Assembly (NCBI GenBank): GCA_030447785.1
Contig: JAUJOF010000011.1
Span: 13,204 to 77,203 of the forward strand
Direction of reading: 5' to 3'
DNA length: 64,000 nt
Source of the DNA: Solirubrobacteraceae bacterium
Lineage (GTDB): Bacteria > Actinomycetota > Thermoleophilia > Solirubrobacterales > Solirubrobacteraceae
Positions 32,074-40,759 of this stretch are shown here, in pieces. Within the stretch, counting starts at the first letter, position 1. Each line of letters begins with the position of its first letter. A program made the position numbers and the translations under genes. The notes under the pieces were generated by a model. The model made no database searches and was not told the DNA's origin. It saw only the letters and a list, made by a program, of their open reading frames with translations.

Positions 32074-33105
32074 ATGCTCGAGGTGACCTTCCTCGGCTGG
32101 GCGGTGACGCTCGGCCTGATCGCGCTGCTGTTCGTCGTTGACCTCGCGCAGGCCATCCGCAACCCGCACGCGGTGCAGTTCCGCGAGGCGGCGATCCAGT
32201 CGATCTTCTACATCGGGGTGGCGCTGGCCTTCGGCGTGGTGGTCGGCATCGTCGCCGGCTGGCAGTTCGGGGCGGAGTACTTCGCCGGCTACACCGTCGA
32301 GAAGAGCCTGTCGATCGACAACCTCTTCGTGTTCGTGATCATCATGAGCACGTTCTCGGTTCCGGCCGAGTACCAGCAGAAGATCCTGCTCTTCGGCATC
32401 CTCGCCGCCCTGGTCCTGCGGGCGATCTTCATCGCCCTGGGCGCGGCGCTGCTGTCGCTGTTCTCCTTCATGTTCCTGGTCTTCGGGGTGCTGCTGATCG
32501 TCACCGCCGTGCAGCTGTTCCGCCACCGCGACGAGGACCCCGACGTCGAGGACAACGGGCTGGTCAAGGTCGCCCGCCGCACCCTGCCCTTCACCGACCA
32601 GTACCAGGGCCAGAAGCTGAGCTCGCGGATCGAAGGCAAGCGCGTGCTGACCCCGCTGGCGCTCGTGCTCGTGGCCATCGGGGCCACCGACGTCCTCTTC
32701 GCGCTGGACTCCATCCCCGCGGTGTTCGGCATCACCCAGGAGGTGTTCCTGGTCTTCACCGTCAACGCCTTCGCGCTGCTGGGCCTGCGCGCCCTGTACT
32801 TCCTGGTGTCGGGCCTGCTGGACCGGCTGGTCTTCCTCTCGACCGGCCTTGCGCTCATCCTTGGCTTCATCGGCGTCAAGCTCATCCTCGAGTTTTTGCA
32901 CACCGACGTGAGCGAGTCCTTTCCGGAGATCTCCACGGGCTTCTCGCTGGCCTTCATCGCGGTGATCCTGACCATCACCACGGTGGCGAGTCTGATCAAG
33001 GTGCGCAAGGACCCCGCAGCCCGCGCCCACTCCGGCACGCTGCGAGCGCGGCCCAAGGCCACGGGCCAGCCGCCCCAGGAGCGTGAGCCGGCCGGCCGGC
33101 GCTGA
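32074..33105 (+). CDS. TerC-family membrane protein (Alx/MeeY-like)
   Basis: 343 residues with about nine membrane helices. KSLSIDNLFVFVIIM and GATDVLFALDSIPAVFGIT are the two signature blocks of TerC/Alx proteins, which export Mn2+ or assist metalation of exported proteins. A polar basic tail of about 35 residues follows the last helix. Upstream 31900-32073 was checked for a yybP-ykoY Mn riboswitch and none was recognised, although a GGCGG/CCGCC hairpin is present. Confidence 0.92.
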   Translation: MLEVTFLGWAVTLGLIALLFVVDLAQAIRNPHAVQFREAAIQSIFYIGVALAFGVVVGIVAGWQFGAEYFAGYTVEKSLSIDNLFVFVIIMSTFSVPAEYQQKILLFGILAALVLRAIFIALGAALLSLFSFMFLVFGVLLIVTAVQLFRHRDEDPDVEDNGLVKVARRTLPFTDQYQGQKLSSRIEGKRVLTPLALVLVAIGATDVLFALDSIPAVFGITQEVFLVFTVNAFALLGLRALYFLVSGLLDRLVFLSTGLALILGFIGVKLILEFLHTDVSESFPEISTGFSLAFIAVILTITTVASLIKVRKDPAARAHSGTLRARPKATGQPPQEREPAGRR

Positions 33106-33114
33106 CGCGGACCC

Positions 33115-34110
33115 TCAGGCCCGCTCGTCGACCCACCCGTCCATCGTCCGCCACCAGGCGAAGAGCCAGTCGATCCGCTCATCGTGATCGGGCGGGATCG
33201 CTCCGGCCGGCTCGTGCCACAAGCGCACCTCGATGACCTGAGGCTCGGGCAGCAGCCGCCAGACCTCGCGCGGGCCGGTGGGAAAGCCCGCGTGGCCCAT
33301 GATCACCACGTCGGCCTGCGGCGAGGCCTCGACGGCCGCCAGCGCCCCGCCCGGGCGCGGCGCGCTGAGATGGCGCATGCCCCTCGCCCATGCGGCCTCC
33401 TCGGCGTGGCCGGCGTGCTCCAAACGCTCGATGCCCCGCCGGCGTGCCCGCTCGGAGAAGTTCGCCCCCTCGGGAAAGATGACCAGCGCGCGCGTGCCGT
33501 CGAGCTCGCGGGCCATCGCCGCGATCTCCACCTCGGTGTCGCCGCCGCGCGGGTCGACGAAGCGGTTGGGCAACTGCTCGCCCAGCACGTCGACGAGCGG
33601 GTCGAGGCGCAGCTTCTCGGCCAGCACCACGCACGGGACCCGCTCGTGGCGGCACAGCAGCTCGTAGAGCACGAGCAGCGTGTCGCCCTCCCCGGCGTGG
33701 CGGCCGAAGACCAGCACCGGGCGCCCCGGCGTGGCCAGCGCCGCCTGGGCGTCGTCGGACTCCGTGAAACGCACCTCGACATGGGCCAGACGCACGATCA
33801 CGCGGTAGGTACCGGCGACGAACCAGCGCATCACCGCGAGGTGGCGGCGCTGCATGGTCGCGCAGCTCGCTGCGTGACCGAAGCCGCCCGTCACCCACAG
33901 GGCCAGGCAGGCGAGGAGGGCGCCCAGGTGGCGCGCCGCCACCACGAGCGCCATGACGACCATCCGCAGCGGACGCCAGCCGCCGAAGAAGGGGGAGGCC
34001 AGGACCGCGAGGAGCGCCAGCACGGGGGAGAGTGCGAGCAGCACCACCTCGGCCGCGACCGCGAGCGGCGCGAGCACCAGGCGGCGCACCACCTTGGGGG
34101 GAACGGGCAT
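33115..34110 (-). CDS. Lysophospholipid/glycerol-phosphate acyltransferase-like protein
   Basis: 331 residues: an N-terminal hydrophobic region of two or three segments (LAVAAEVVLLALSPVLALLAVLA and MVVMALVVAARHLGALLACLAL), then the PlsC-type domain with FGRHAGEGDTLL (H-x4-D) and IFPEGANFSERAR (block III). Probably acylates lysophosphatidate or another glycerolipid at the membrane. ATG 34110 overlaps the TGA of the patatin gene in an ATGA, so these two lipid genes form an operon. Confidence 0.85.
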   Translation of the reverse strand: MPVPPKVVRRLVLAPLAVAAEVVLLALSPVLALLAVLASPFFGGWRPLRMVVMALVVAARHLGALLACLALWVTGGFGHAASCATMQRRHLAVMRWFVAGTYRVIVRLAHVEVRFTESDDAQAALATPGRPVLVFGRHAGEGDTLLVLYELLCRHERVPCVVLAEKLRLDPLVDVLGEQLPNRFVDPRGGDTEVEIAAMARELDGTRALVIFPEGANFSERARRRGIERLEHAGHAEEAAWARGMRHLSAPRPGGALAAVEASPQADVVIMGHAGFPTGPREVWRLLPEPQVIEVRLWHEPAGAIPPDHDERIDWLFAWWRTMDGWVDERA

Positions 34111-34964
34111 CAGCGCCCGCCCGCGGCGGCGCGGGCGTCGTCGAGGTAGCGGCCCGACGCGGCGTGGGCCCGGGCGATGTGGTGGGGGATCCGCGAGGTG
34201 TCGCGGTAGCGCAGCTGCGAGAGGTCGTTGTAGCGCGGCGGGTCGACCTGGCCGGTGGGCAGCACGTGGACGTCGACGTGGTCGGGCAGGGCCGCGAGGT
34301 CGCCGACGAAGCGATGTCGGCGCGCGATCTCGAAGGCCACGAGCGCGACCTCCCAGGGCCAGCGCGGCGGCTCCAGCGGACGGTCGACGCGTCCGACGTG
34401 CAGGACGTAGATGGTCCGCGCGCCCAGGGTCACGGCACGGCCGACGGGGATGCTGTGGACGATCCCGCCGTCGAGGAAGTGCTCCCCGGCGATCTCGACC
34501 GGCGGCAGGATCCCCGGCACGGCGCAGGAGGCCAGGACCGCGTCGATCAGCGGGCCGGCGGTGAACCACCGCTCGGAGGCGGTCTCGATGCAGGCCGCGA
34601 CGCAGTGGAAGGGCACGGCGAGGTCCTCGATACGCGCGATGGGCAGCGACCCGGCCAGCAGATCGCGCAGGCCGGCGTTGTCGTGCAGGTGGGTGCGACT
34701 GCGCGCGAGCGTCCCCAGGCGGCCGAGGATCGAGCCGCCGAAGGCGTCGCCGCGCTCGAGTTCGGTCCACATGGCGGCCAGACGCTCCACCGCAGCCGTC
34801 GAGGGTTCGGCCGCGACCGCGGCGCCGTTGATCGCGCCGATCGAGGTGCCCACGACCACGTCGGGGACGATGTCCCGCTCGAGCAGCGCACGCAGCATCC
34901 CGACCTCGTGCGCGCCCAGATGGCCCCCGCCGCCCAGCACGAACGCGACGTCGCCGGTGGCCAT
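34110..34964 (-). CDS. Patatin-like phospholipase
   Basis: 284 residues. FVLGGGGHLGAHEVGML supplies the oxyanion loop, VVGTSIGAING the nucleophile Ser (G-T-S-I-G), and FLDGGIVHSIPV the catalytic Asp in DGG. Serine-aspartate lipid acyl hydrolase, cytosolic by absence of a signal. Cotranscribed with the acyltransferase, suggesting deacylation and reacylation of phospholipids. Confidence 0.92.
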   Translation of the reverse strand: MATGDVAFVLGGGGHLGAHEVGMLRALLERDIVPDVVVGTSIGAINGAAVAAEPSTAAVERLAAMWTELERGDAFGGSILGRLGTLARSRTHLHDNAGLRDLLAGSLPIARIEDLAVPFHCVAACIETASERWFTAGPLIDAVLASCAVPGILPPVEIAGEHFLDGGIVHSIPVGRAVTLGARTIYVLHVGRVDRPLEPPRWPWEVALVAFEIARRHRFVGDLAALPDHVDVHVLPTGQVDPPRYNDLSQLRYRDTSRIPHHIARAHAASGRYLDDARAAAGGR

Positions 34965-35146
34965 GGCCCCGCACTACCCACGCCCGGCCGCGCCGAGGCA
35001 TACGCCCTCGCTCAGCGCCGGCGCGACGTTCCCCGTCTTCGGCTGGGTCGCGGCGGCGCACGCGCGCTTGCAGCGCTTCGCCACGCCGCCGGACGCGGCT
35101 AGGTTCGCCGGGCCGCCCTGACGCCTGCTCGGCCGGACGGCCGGGC

Positions 35147-36166
35147 ATGTCTCACCTGCGCCTCACGCTCCGCCACCTCCTCGCGCTCGCCGTGCTCCTG
35201 GTCACGGCGGGCCTGCTCGCGGTCGCCGCCCACGGGCAGGGCGAGGACTCGCTGCGCGAGGGCATCGCGCAGGACCGTGACCGCGAGCGCTCGCTGTCGA
35301 GCGCCGCACGGCGCCTCGGGCGCCTGGCCGGCCAGGTCGAGGAGGACATCGCCCTCCTCCAGAGCCGCCTGGACGCCGCGGAGGAGGAGCTGGCGGTCGC
35401 ACAGGCCGAGCTGGCGCGCGCCGCGGCCCGCCGCGGCGCGGCGCGCCGGCGCGCCGCGCGCCGCCGCGAGCGCCGGGGCGAGGCGGGGGTGGAGCTGGCG
35501 ACGATCCTGCGCGAGCGCTACAAGTCCCCGGGCCCCGACGTGCTGACCGTGGTCCTGCGCGCCGACGGCTTCGCCGACCTGCTGGAGACCGTCGAGTTCT
35601 TCGGCCGGGTGCAGGACCAGGACGAACGCGTGGTGGACGAGGTCGGCCGGGCGCGCCAGGCGGCCATCCGCGAGCGCCGGCGCCTGAGCGACCTGGCCGC
35701 CCGCCGCCGGCGCGCGGCCGAGGCGGTGCGCGGCCGGCGCGACGCGCTGGCGGGCATCGCGGCGGGGTTGCGCGAGCGCGAGGCCCAGCTGCGCGAGGCG
35801 CGCGCCGCGCGGCTGGCTGCCCTGCAGCGCACGCGCGCGGGACGCCGGCGGGCACAGCGCAGCCTGGAGCGCCTGGCGGCCCGCCGCGAGCGCGCCGCGC
35901 GGCGAACCTCGGGCCCCGGCGGACCGTGGGCGATCCCCTACGCGATCGTGCAGTGCGAATCGGGCGGGCAGAACACCAGCCCCAACCGCGCCGGCGCCTC
36001 GGGCTACTACCAGTTCCTGCCCGAGACCTGGGCCGGTCTGGGCGGCTCGACGCGCCACGCCCACCAGGCCCCCAAGGCCGAGCAGGATCGCCTGGCCGCC
36101 AGGCTGTGGGCGGGCGGCTCGGGCGCGGGCAACTGGGACTGCGCCGCGCTGGTGCGCGGCCGCTGA
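35147..36166 (+). CDS. Secreted coiled-coil protein with Rpf/transglycosylase-like C-terminal domain
   Basis: 339 residues. Signal peptide (LLALAVLLVTAGLLAVAAHG), then about 200 residues of Ala/Arg/Glu-rich coiled coil as in PcsB/RipA-type cell-wall proteins, then a lysozyme-like domain: IPYAIVQCESGGQNTSPNRAG with the catalytic Glu in CESGG, and GYYQFLPETWAGLGG. Ends NWDCAAL, giving a disulphide partner. Likely cleaves peptidoglycan like resuscitation-promoting factors. The long coiled coil probably controls access to the wall. Confidence 0.88.
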   Translation: MSHLRLTLRHLLALAVLLVTAGLLAVAAHGQGEDSLREGIAQDRDRERSLSSAARRLGRLAGQVEEDIALLQSRLDAAEEELAVAQAELARAAARRGAARRRAARRRERRGEAGVELATILRERYKSPGPDVLTVVLRADGFADLLETVEFFGRVQDQDERVVDEVGRARQAAIRERRRLSDLAARRRRAAEAVRGRRDALAGIAAGLREREAQLREARAARLAALQRTRAGRRRAQRSLERLAARRERAARRTSGPGGPWAIPYAIVQCESGGQNTSPNRAGASGYYQFLPETWAGLGGSTRHAHQAPKAEQDRLAARLWAGGSGAGNWDCAALVRGR

Positions 36167-36172
36167 GTTCCC

Positions 36173-36190
36173 GCGGGCGCTACCGCCCGC
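36173..36190. terminator. Hairpin terminator
   Basis: GCGGGCG, loop CTAC, CGCCCGC: 7-bp perfect stem between the convergent Rpf-like and GGDEF genes, 7 bp after the first stop codon. No U tract. Confidence 0.55.
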
Positions 36191-36221
36191 AGCGCGGCAG
36201 GGAGCGCGAGAGGGCGACGCG

Positions 36222-37904
36222 CTACCGCGCGGCGGGCAGGCTCGCCTCGGCGCGGGCCGACTCGCGCTCCAGCACCTCGAGGAAGGCACGCACCACGACC
36301 GGGTCGAACTGGTCGCCGGCATGGCGCTGCAGCTCGGCGCGCGCGGCGACGTGGCCCAGCGACGCGCGGTAGGCGCGGTCGCTGGTCATGGCCTCGTAGG
36401 CGTCGGCCACCGCGAGGATGCGTGCCTCCAGGGGGACCGCCGCGCCCGCCAGCCCCAACGGGTAGCCCTGGCCATCGGGGCGCTCGTGGTGGGCGCTCAC
36501 CCAGCCCTGGACGTCTGTCAGACCGGGGTGCTCGAGGATCTGGGCGCCCAGCTGCGGATGGTGGCGGATCGTGGCCCACTCGTCGTCGGTGAGCGGGCCC
36601 TGCTTGTGGAGGATCGCGTCGGCCACGGCCACCTTGCCGATGTCGTGCAGCACCCCCGCCAGGTGTATGCGCTGCACGCGCCGCTCGGGCAGCCCGAGCT
36701 CCTCCGCCATCATCTCGGCGTAGCGCCCGACCGTCTCCGAGTGCCGTGCGCTGCCGCTGAAGCGCAGGTCGAGGGCCTCGGCCAGGTCGCGCACCACGCC
36801 CAGGTAGCGCTCGGCCTCGAGGTCCGTGGCATTGGTGTCCTGGCTTGCCAGCTCGCGCAGCTCCGCGCGGTGGATCACGCTGCGGTTGCGCCCGCCGGCC
36901 TTGGCGCCGTACAGCGCGTCGTCGCCGGCGCGCAGCAGGGCCGCGGCAGTCTCGCCGTGCGCGGGGAAGCTGGCGATCCCGAAGCAGACGGTGACCGGCA
37001 CGGTCTCGGAAGCGAAATCGCTCTGCACCTGGCAGCGCAGGCGCTCGGCGATGACCATGGCCTGCTGATCGTCGGTGTCGGGGAGGATGAGCGCGAACTC
37101 CTCGCCCCCCACCCGGGCGGCGACGTCGATCGTGCGCGTGCCCTCCTCGAGGATCCGAGCCGTTCGCCGCAGCGCGGCATCGCCGACGTGGTGGCCCGAG
37201 CGGTCGTTGACCTCCTTGAAGTGATCGAGGTCGCCGGCCACCACGGTGACCGGCCCGCCGCTGCGCCGGGCGCGCTCGAGCTCGAGGTCCAGCAGCTCGC
37301 GAAAGCCACGGCGGTTGAGCATCTCGGTCAGTGGGTCGGTGCGTGCGGCGTCGTAGAGCTGGGCGATGAGCATCTCGCTGCGGTCGCGCAGCGCCACGAC
37401 GAGGATCGCGGCCACCAGCAGCGTTCCCATGCCCACCACCCACCACGTGGCCACGCCGGTCGGGGGCGACGCGACGATCAGCAGGACGCCGTAGGCCACG
37501 CCGACGAAGACCACTTGGGCGGCCGTCTCGCGCCGACTGAAGAAGTACGACGCGTACAGGAAGACCCACAGATAGAAGAAGACCAGCGGGCTGGGACGCT
37601 CGGCCGAGAAGTAGGCCACCGCGGTGATGAGCAGGCTGCCCCAGGCCAGCGCGTAGCGCAGCAGGCGCGGGGGGAGACGCGCGGCCAGCCGGTAGAGGAG
37701 GGCGGCGACGAGGTAGGCGTCGGCCACGATGAGCAGCAGCCCGAGCTCGTTGGTGCGCGGGGCGTGGGGGAGGAGCACCGTGAGCAGGGCGAGCGTGGCC
37801 CCAGCCGCGAAGAGGCCGGCCAGCGCCTTGGCCATGAGCTCGGTGTCGTCGTTCCTGACGGCGCCGATCCGCGCGGGCGCGCGGAGGGCAGCGTTACGCT
37901 CCAT
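36222..37904 (-). CDS. Membrane GGDEF / HD-GYP cyclic-di-GMP protein
   Basis: 560 residues. Six or so membrane segments (about 25-185), GGDEF domain with GGEEF and an upstream RTID five residues before it (an RxxD inhibitory site), then an HD-GYP phosphodiesterase domain with HDIGK, RHHPQLG and HHERPDGQGYP. Both active sites look intact, so it could make and break c-di-GMP, or only one activity may operate. ATG 37904 has GAGGG six nt upstream; the ORF-track start is 15 codons earlier. Confidence 0.92.
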   Translation of the reverse strand: MERNAALRAPARIGAVRNDDTELMAKALAGLFAAGATLALLTVLLPHAPRTNELGLLLIVADAYLVAALLYRLAARLPPRLLRYALAWGSLLITAVAYFSAERPSPLVFFYLWVFLYASYFFSRRETAAQVVFVGVAYGVLLIVASPPTGVATWWVVGMGTLLVAAILVVALRDRSEMLIAQLYDAARTDPLTEMLNRRGFRELLDLELERARRSGGPVTVVAGDLDHFKEVNDRSGHHVGDAALRRTARILEEGTRTIDVAARVGGEEFALILPDTDDQQAMVIAERLRCQVQSDFASETVPVTVCFGIASFPAHGETAAALLRAGDDALYGAKAGGRNRSVIHRAELRELASQDTNATDLEAERYLGVVRDLAEALDLRFSGSARHSETVGRYAEMMAEELGLPERRVQRIHLAGVLHDIGKVAVADAILHKQGPLTDDEWATIRHHPQLGAQILEHPGLTDVQGWVSAHHERPDGQGYPLGLAGAAVPLEARILAVADAYEAMTSDRAYRASLGHVAARAELQRHAGDQFDPVVVRAFLEVLERESARAEASLPAAR

Positions 37905-37940
37905 GTCCCTCGATATCGGCGCCTGGCGTCCCGACGTGAG

Positions 37941-37978
37941 CCTGGACATGTGTCCAGGCGCCTCGCCTTGGAGGCGCC
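37941..37978. promoter_or_regulatory. Two adjacent inverted repeats in the desaturase promoter region
   Basis: CCTGGACA-TG-TGTCCAGG (37941-37958) has 8-bp arms around 2 bp, a typical dimeric repressor site, and overlaps GGCGCCTC-GCCTTG-GAGGCGCC (37957-37978). They lie between divergent GGDEF and desaturase genes. TetR-type regulators of desaturases bind such sites, but none is encoded here. Confidence 0.45.
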
Positions 37979-38026
37979 GTCGCGATGCAACCGTTACGCT
38001 CCCCCGCCTCCGACCGGGAGCAGCCC

Positions 38027-39100
38027 ATGAGCGACGTAGCCACCCCTACTTTCGCCGCACCCGGGCCACAGGCCGGTGCGGGCGGACCGCAGACCTCCAC
38101 CGAGCGCCCGTTCTGGCGCGAGATGCTCGCGCCCTACGAGCAACCCCGGCTCGGGCGTAGCATGCTGGGCCTGCTCACGTCGGTGGTGCCCTACCTCGCC
38201 CTGTGCGTGGCGATGTACTTCGCGCTGGACGTCTCGTACGTGCTCGTGCTGGCCATCGCGCTGCCCGCCTCCGGCTTCCTGCTGCGCACGTTCATCATCT
38301 TCCACGACTGCACGCACGGCTCGTTTCTGCCATTCAAGCGGGCCAACACGTGGCTCGGGCGGGTGCTGGGGCTGCTGCTCTTCAACCCCTATGGCAGCTG
38401 GAAGCACAGCCACCAGATGCACCACGCCAGCGCCGGCGACCTCGACCGCCGCGGCGACGGCGACCTGCCGACCCTCACCGTGGGCGAGTACCGCGCGAAG
38501 GGCCGCTGGGGCCGGCTGGGCTACCGCCTCTTTCGCAACCCGATCGTGATGTTCGGCCTCGGGCCGTTCTGGTCGCTGGTCATCCAACCGCGCCTGGTCT
38601 ATCCCGGGATGCGCCCGCGTGTGCGCAACAGCACGCTGCTCACCAACGTGGCCGTCGTGGTGATGGTCACCGCCCTATGCCTGCTGATCGGCTGGAGGGA
38701 GTACCTGCTGTTGCAACTGCCCACCGTGGCGCTGGCCGGTGCGGCGGGCGTCTGGCTCTTCTACGTCCAGCACCAGTTCGAGGATGTCTACTGGGAGCAC
38801 TCGGCGGTCTGGAGCTACGCCGACGCAGCGCTGCGGGGCAGCTCGTACCTCAGGCTGCCCAAGGTGCTGCAGTTCTTCACCGGCAACATCGGCTTGCATC
38901 ACGTGCACCACCTCAGCGCCCGCGTGCCCAACTACAACCTGCAGCGCGCCCACGACGACAACGCGGTCTTCCACTCCGTACCTGTGCTCTCGCTGTGGGA
39001 CGGCCTGCGCGCCGTGCGCCTCAAGCTCTACGACGAGGAGCGCAGGCGGCTGGTCACTTGGGCGCAGGCCCGCGCCGGGGCAGGCATGGCCACCCCGTAG
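38027..39100 (+). CDS. Membrane fatty-acid desaturase
   Basis: 357 residues with four main hydrophobic segments. The three histidine boxes of acyl-lipid desaturases are complete: HDCTH, HSHQMHH and GLHHVHH. They bind a di-iron centre that introduces a cis double bond, needing an electron donor (not in the window). The HDCTHGSFLPFKRAN block resembles delta-12/omega-6-like bacterial desaturases more than the delta-9 acyl-CoA type. ATG 38027 has GGGAG upstream; the earlier in-frame ATG is 14 codons before. Confidence 0.93.
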   Translation: MSDVATPTFAAPGPQAGAGGPQTSTERPFWREMLAPYEQPRLGRSMLGLLTSVVPYLALCVAMYFALDVSYVLVLAIALPASGFLLRTFIIFHDCTHGSFLPFKRANTWLGRVLGLLLFNPYGSWKHSHQMHHASAGDLDRRGDGDLPTLTVGEYRAKGRWGRLGYRLFRNPIVMFGLGPFWSLVIQPRLVYPGMRPRVRNSTLLTNVAVVVMVTALCLLIGWREYLLLQLPTVALAGAAGVWLFYVQHQFEDVYWEHSAVWSYADAALRGSSYLRLPKVLQFFTGNIGLHHVHHLSARVPNYNLQRAHDDNAVFHSVPVLSLWDGLRAVRLKLYDEERRRLVTWAQARAGAGMATP

Positions 39101-39106
39101 GGCAGA

Positions 39107-39754
39107 ATGGAGGGCATGCCCACGCCCTCCTCCTCGCGCAGCGTCAGGATCTCCGACGACGAGCGAGGAGGATGGTCGTCGGATCGCCCGCGTCCGGGCG
39201 GCGGACCGGCCCGCCCGCCCGACGTCGCCGTGCGCGGCCGCGTGCTGCATGCCTCCGACCGCCTGCGCTACGTGCCCGGGAGCCTGCTGCTGATCGCCAG
39301 CGCCTCGGCGTCCGAGCGTCAGCGCTTCGCCCAGCGGGTGATCGAGGACAAGGCGGCGCTGCTGTCGGTCGATCGCGTGCGCGGTCTGCTGGCCGGCCGC
39401 GTGCCCGAGGCCGAGATCGAGGTGCGGGCCGGCGAGGTGCTCCACGCGGCGATCCTCAAGCGCCTGCAGGCGCGCGCCAGCGTCGTCGTCACCGCCGCCG
39501 GCCTCGAGCCCGCCGAGCGCGAGCGCTACGTGCGCCTGGCCGCGAGCGCGCGGCGCCCGCGCCACCTGATCCTGCTGGAGACCGGGCGCGAGGGTGTGGC
39601 CGACGAGGACCGTCCGGCGCTCAACGAGCTGCGCCGCGCGCTCGACGCCGGTGAGCTGGGCGGCGAGGGCTTCGAGACCGCGCTGCGCCTGGGCGGCCAG
39701 TCGGTCGGGGAGCTCAAGAAGATCGTCTTCCGTACCGCTCCCAAGGACGAGTAG
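39107..39754 (+). CDS. Hypothetical protein with degenerate P-loop-like start
   Basis: 215 residues. After an unstructured acidic/proline leader, YVPGSLLLIASASASERQRFAQRVIEDKAALLSVD has the layout of an ATP-binding kinase domain (strand, loop, helix, then VDRVRG) but lacks GK[ST], and VVVTAAGLEPAERERYVRLA plus HLILLETGREG resemble the later strands of polynucleotide-kinase-like P-loop proteins. If homologous, it has lost ATP binding. Also ATG 39116. Function unknown. Confidence 0.55.
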   Translation: MEGMPTPSSSRSVRISDDERGGWSSDRPRPGGGPARPPDVAVRGRVLHASDRLRYVPGSLLLIASASASERQRFAQRVIEDKAALLSVDRVRGLLAGRVPEAEIEVRAGEVLHAAILKRLQARASVVVTAAGLEPAERERYVRLAASARRPRHLILLETGREGVADEDRPALNELRRALDAGELGGEGFETALRLGGQSVGELKKIVFRTAPKDE

Positions 39755-39822
39755 GCTCAGCGCGAAGCCCTAGGAGCGGCTGCGAGGGGGTATCCCAGAC
39801 GGCGCCCGCAACTCTTCTCTCC

Positions 39823-40734
39823 GTGGCTGCCCTCAACCCTCTCCGTCCTCTCGCCCGTCGCGCGCCGGGCCCGCTCGACGGCCTGCTGGAGCTGTGGAAC
39901 GCGGCGCTGGGCGACGCGTCGGTGCTCGTCGACGGGCTGCCCGACGAGGGCGTGGACGCCTGGGACCCCGAGCACATCCGTCGCACGCTGCCGATCATGA
40001 GCGCGGCCTTCACCGCCTACTTCCGCCCCGAGGTGCGTGGCCTGGAGCACATCCCGCCCGACGGGCCGGCGCTGCTGGTGGGCAACCACTCGGGCGGGTT
40101 GTACATCGTCGACACCTTCGTGTTCTCCATCGCCTTCTACGAGCGCTTCGGCCCTCAGCGCCGCTTCCACCAGCTCGCCCACGACCTGATCGCCCGCACG
40201 CCCGGCCTCGGGGGCCTGCGCCGCTACGGCGCGGTGACGGCCTCGCCCGAGAACGCCCGCGCGGCGATGGAGCGCGGCGCGCCCGTGCTCGTCTACCCGG
40301 GCGGCGACCACGAGACCTTCCGCCCATCCTGGGAGGCCGGGCGGATCGACTTCGCCGGGCGCCAGGGGTTCGTGCGCCTGGCCCTCGAGCAGGGTGTGCC
40401 GATCGTGCCGGTGGTGGCCAGCGGCGGGCAGGAGACCGCGCTGTTCGTCACGCGCGGGGCCCGGGCGGCGCGCCTGCTGGGCCTGGACCGCCTCGCCCGC
40501 GTCAAGGTGCTCCCCATCTCGATCGGTCCGCCCTTCGGCCTCAACGTGCTGGACTTCCCCGGGCGCGTGCCGCTGCCGGCCAAGATCACCGTCCAGGTGC
40601 TTCCCCCGATCGACGTGCGCGCGCGCTTCGGGCCCGACGCCGAGCCCCAACGCGTCTACGAGCGGGTGACCGCCGAGATGCAGGTGGCGCTCGACGCGCT
40701 CGAGGACGAGCGCAGCCTGCCGCTGGTGGGCTGA
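39823..40734 (+). CDS. Lysophospholipid acyltransferase family protein
   Basis: 303 residues. PALLVGNHSGGLYIVDTFVF has the NHSGG block seen in the DGAT/TMEM68-like branch of acyltransferases, and APVLVYPGGDHETFRPSWEAGRIDF contains the PGG block. Hydrophobic but no clear membrane helix. Acyl transfer to a lipid acceptor is likely; the exact substrate is unknown. GTG start at 39823. It sits in a chromosomal stretch rich in lipid enzymes. Confidence 0.85.
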   Translation: MAALNPLRPLARRAPGPLDGLLELWNAALGDASVLVDGLPDEGVDAWDPEHIRRTLPIMSAAFTAYFRPEVRGLEHIPPDGPALLVGNHSGGLYIVDTFVFSIAFYERFGPQRRFHQLAHDLIARTPGLGGLRRYGAVTASPENARAAMERGAPVLVYPGGDHETFRPSWEAGRIDFAGRQGFVRLALEQGVPIVPVVASGGQETALFVTRGARAARLLGLDRLARVKVLPISIGPPFGLNVLDFPGRVPLPAKITVQVLPPIDVRARFGPDAEPQRVYERVTAEMQVALDALEDERSLPLVG

Positions 40735-40759
40735 CGGCCCATCTTCGTAGCCTGGCCCC

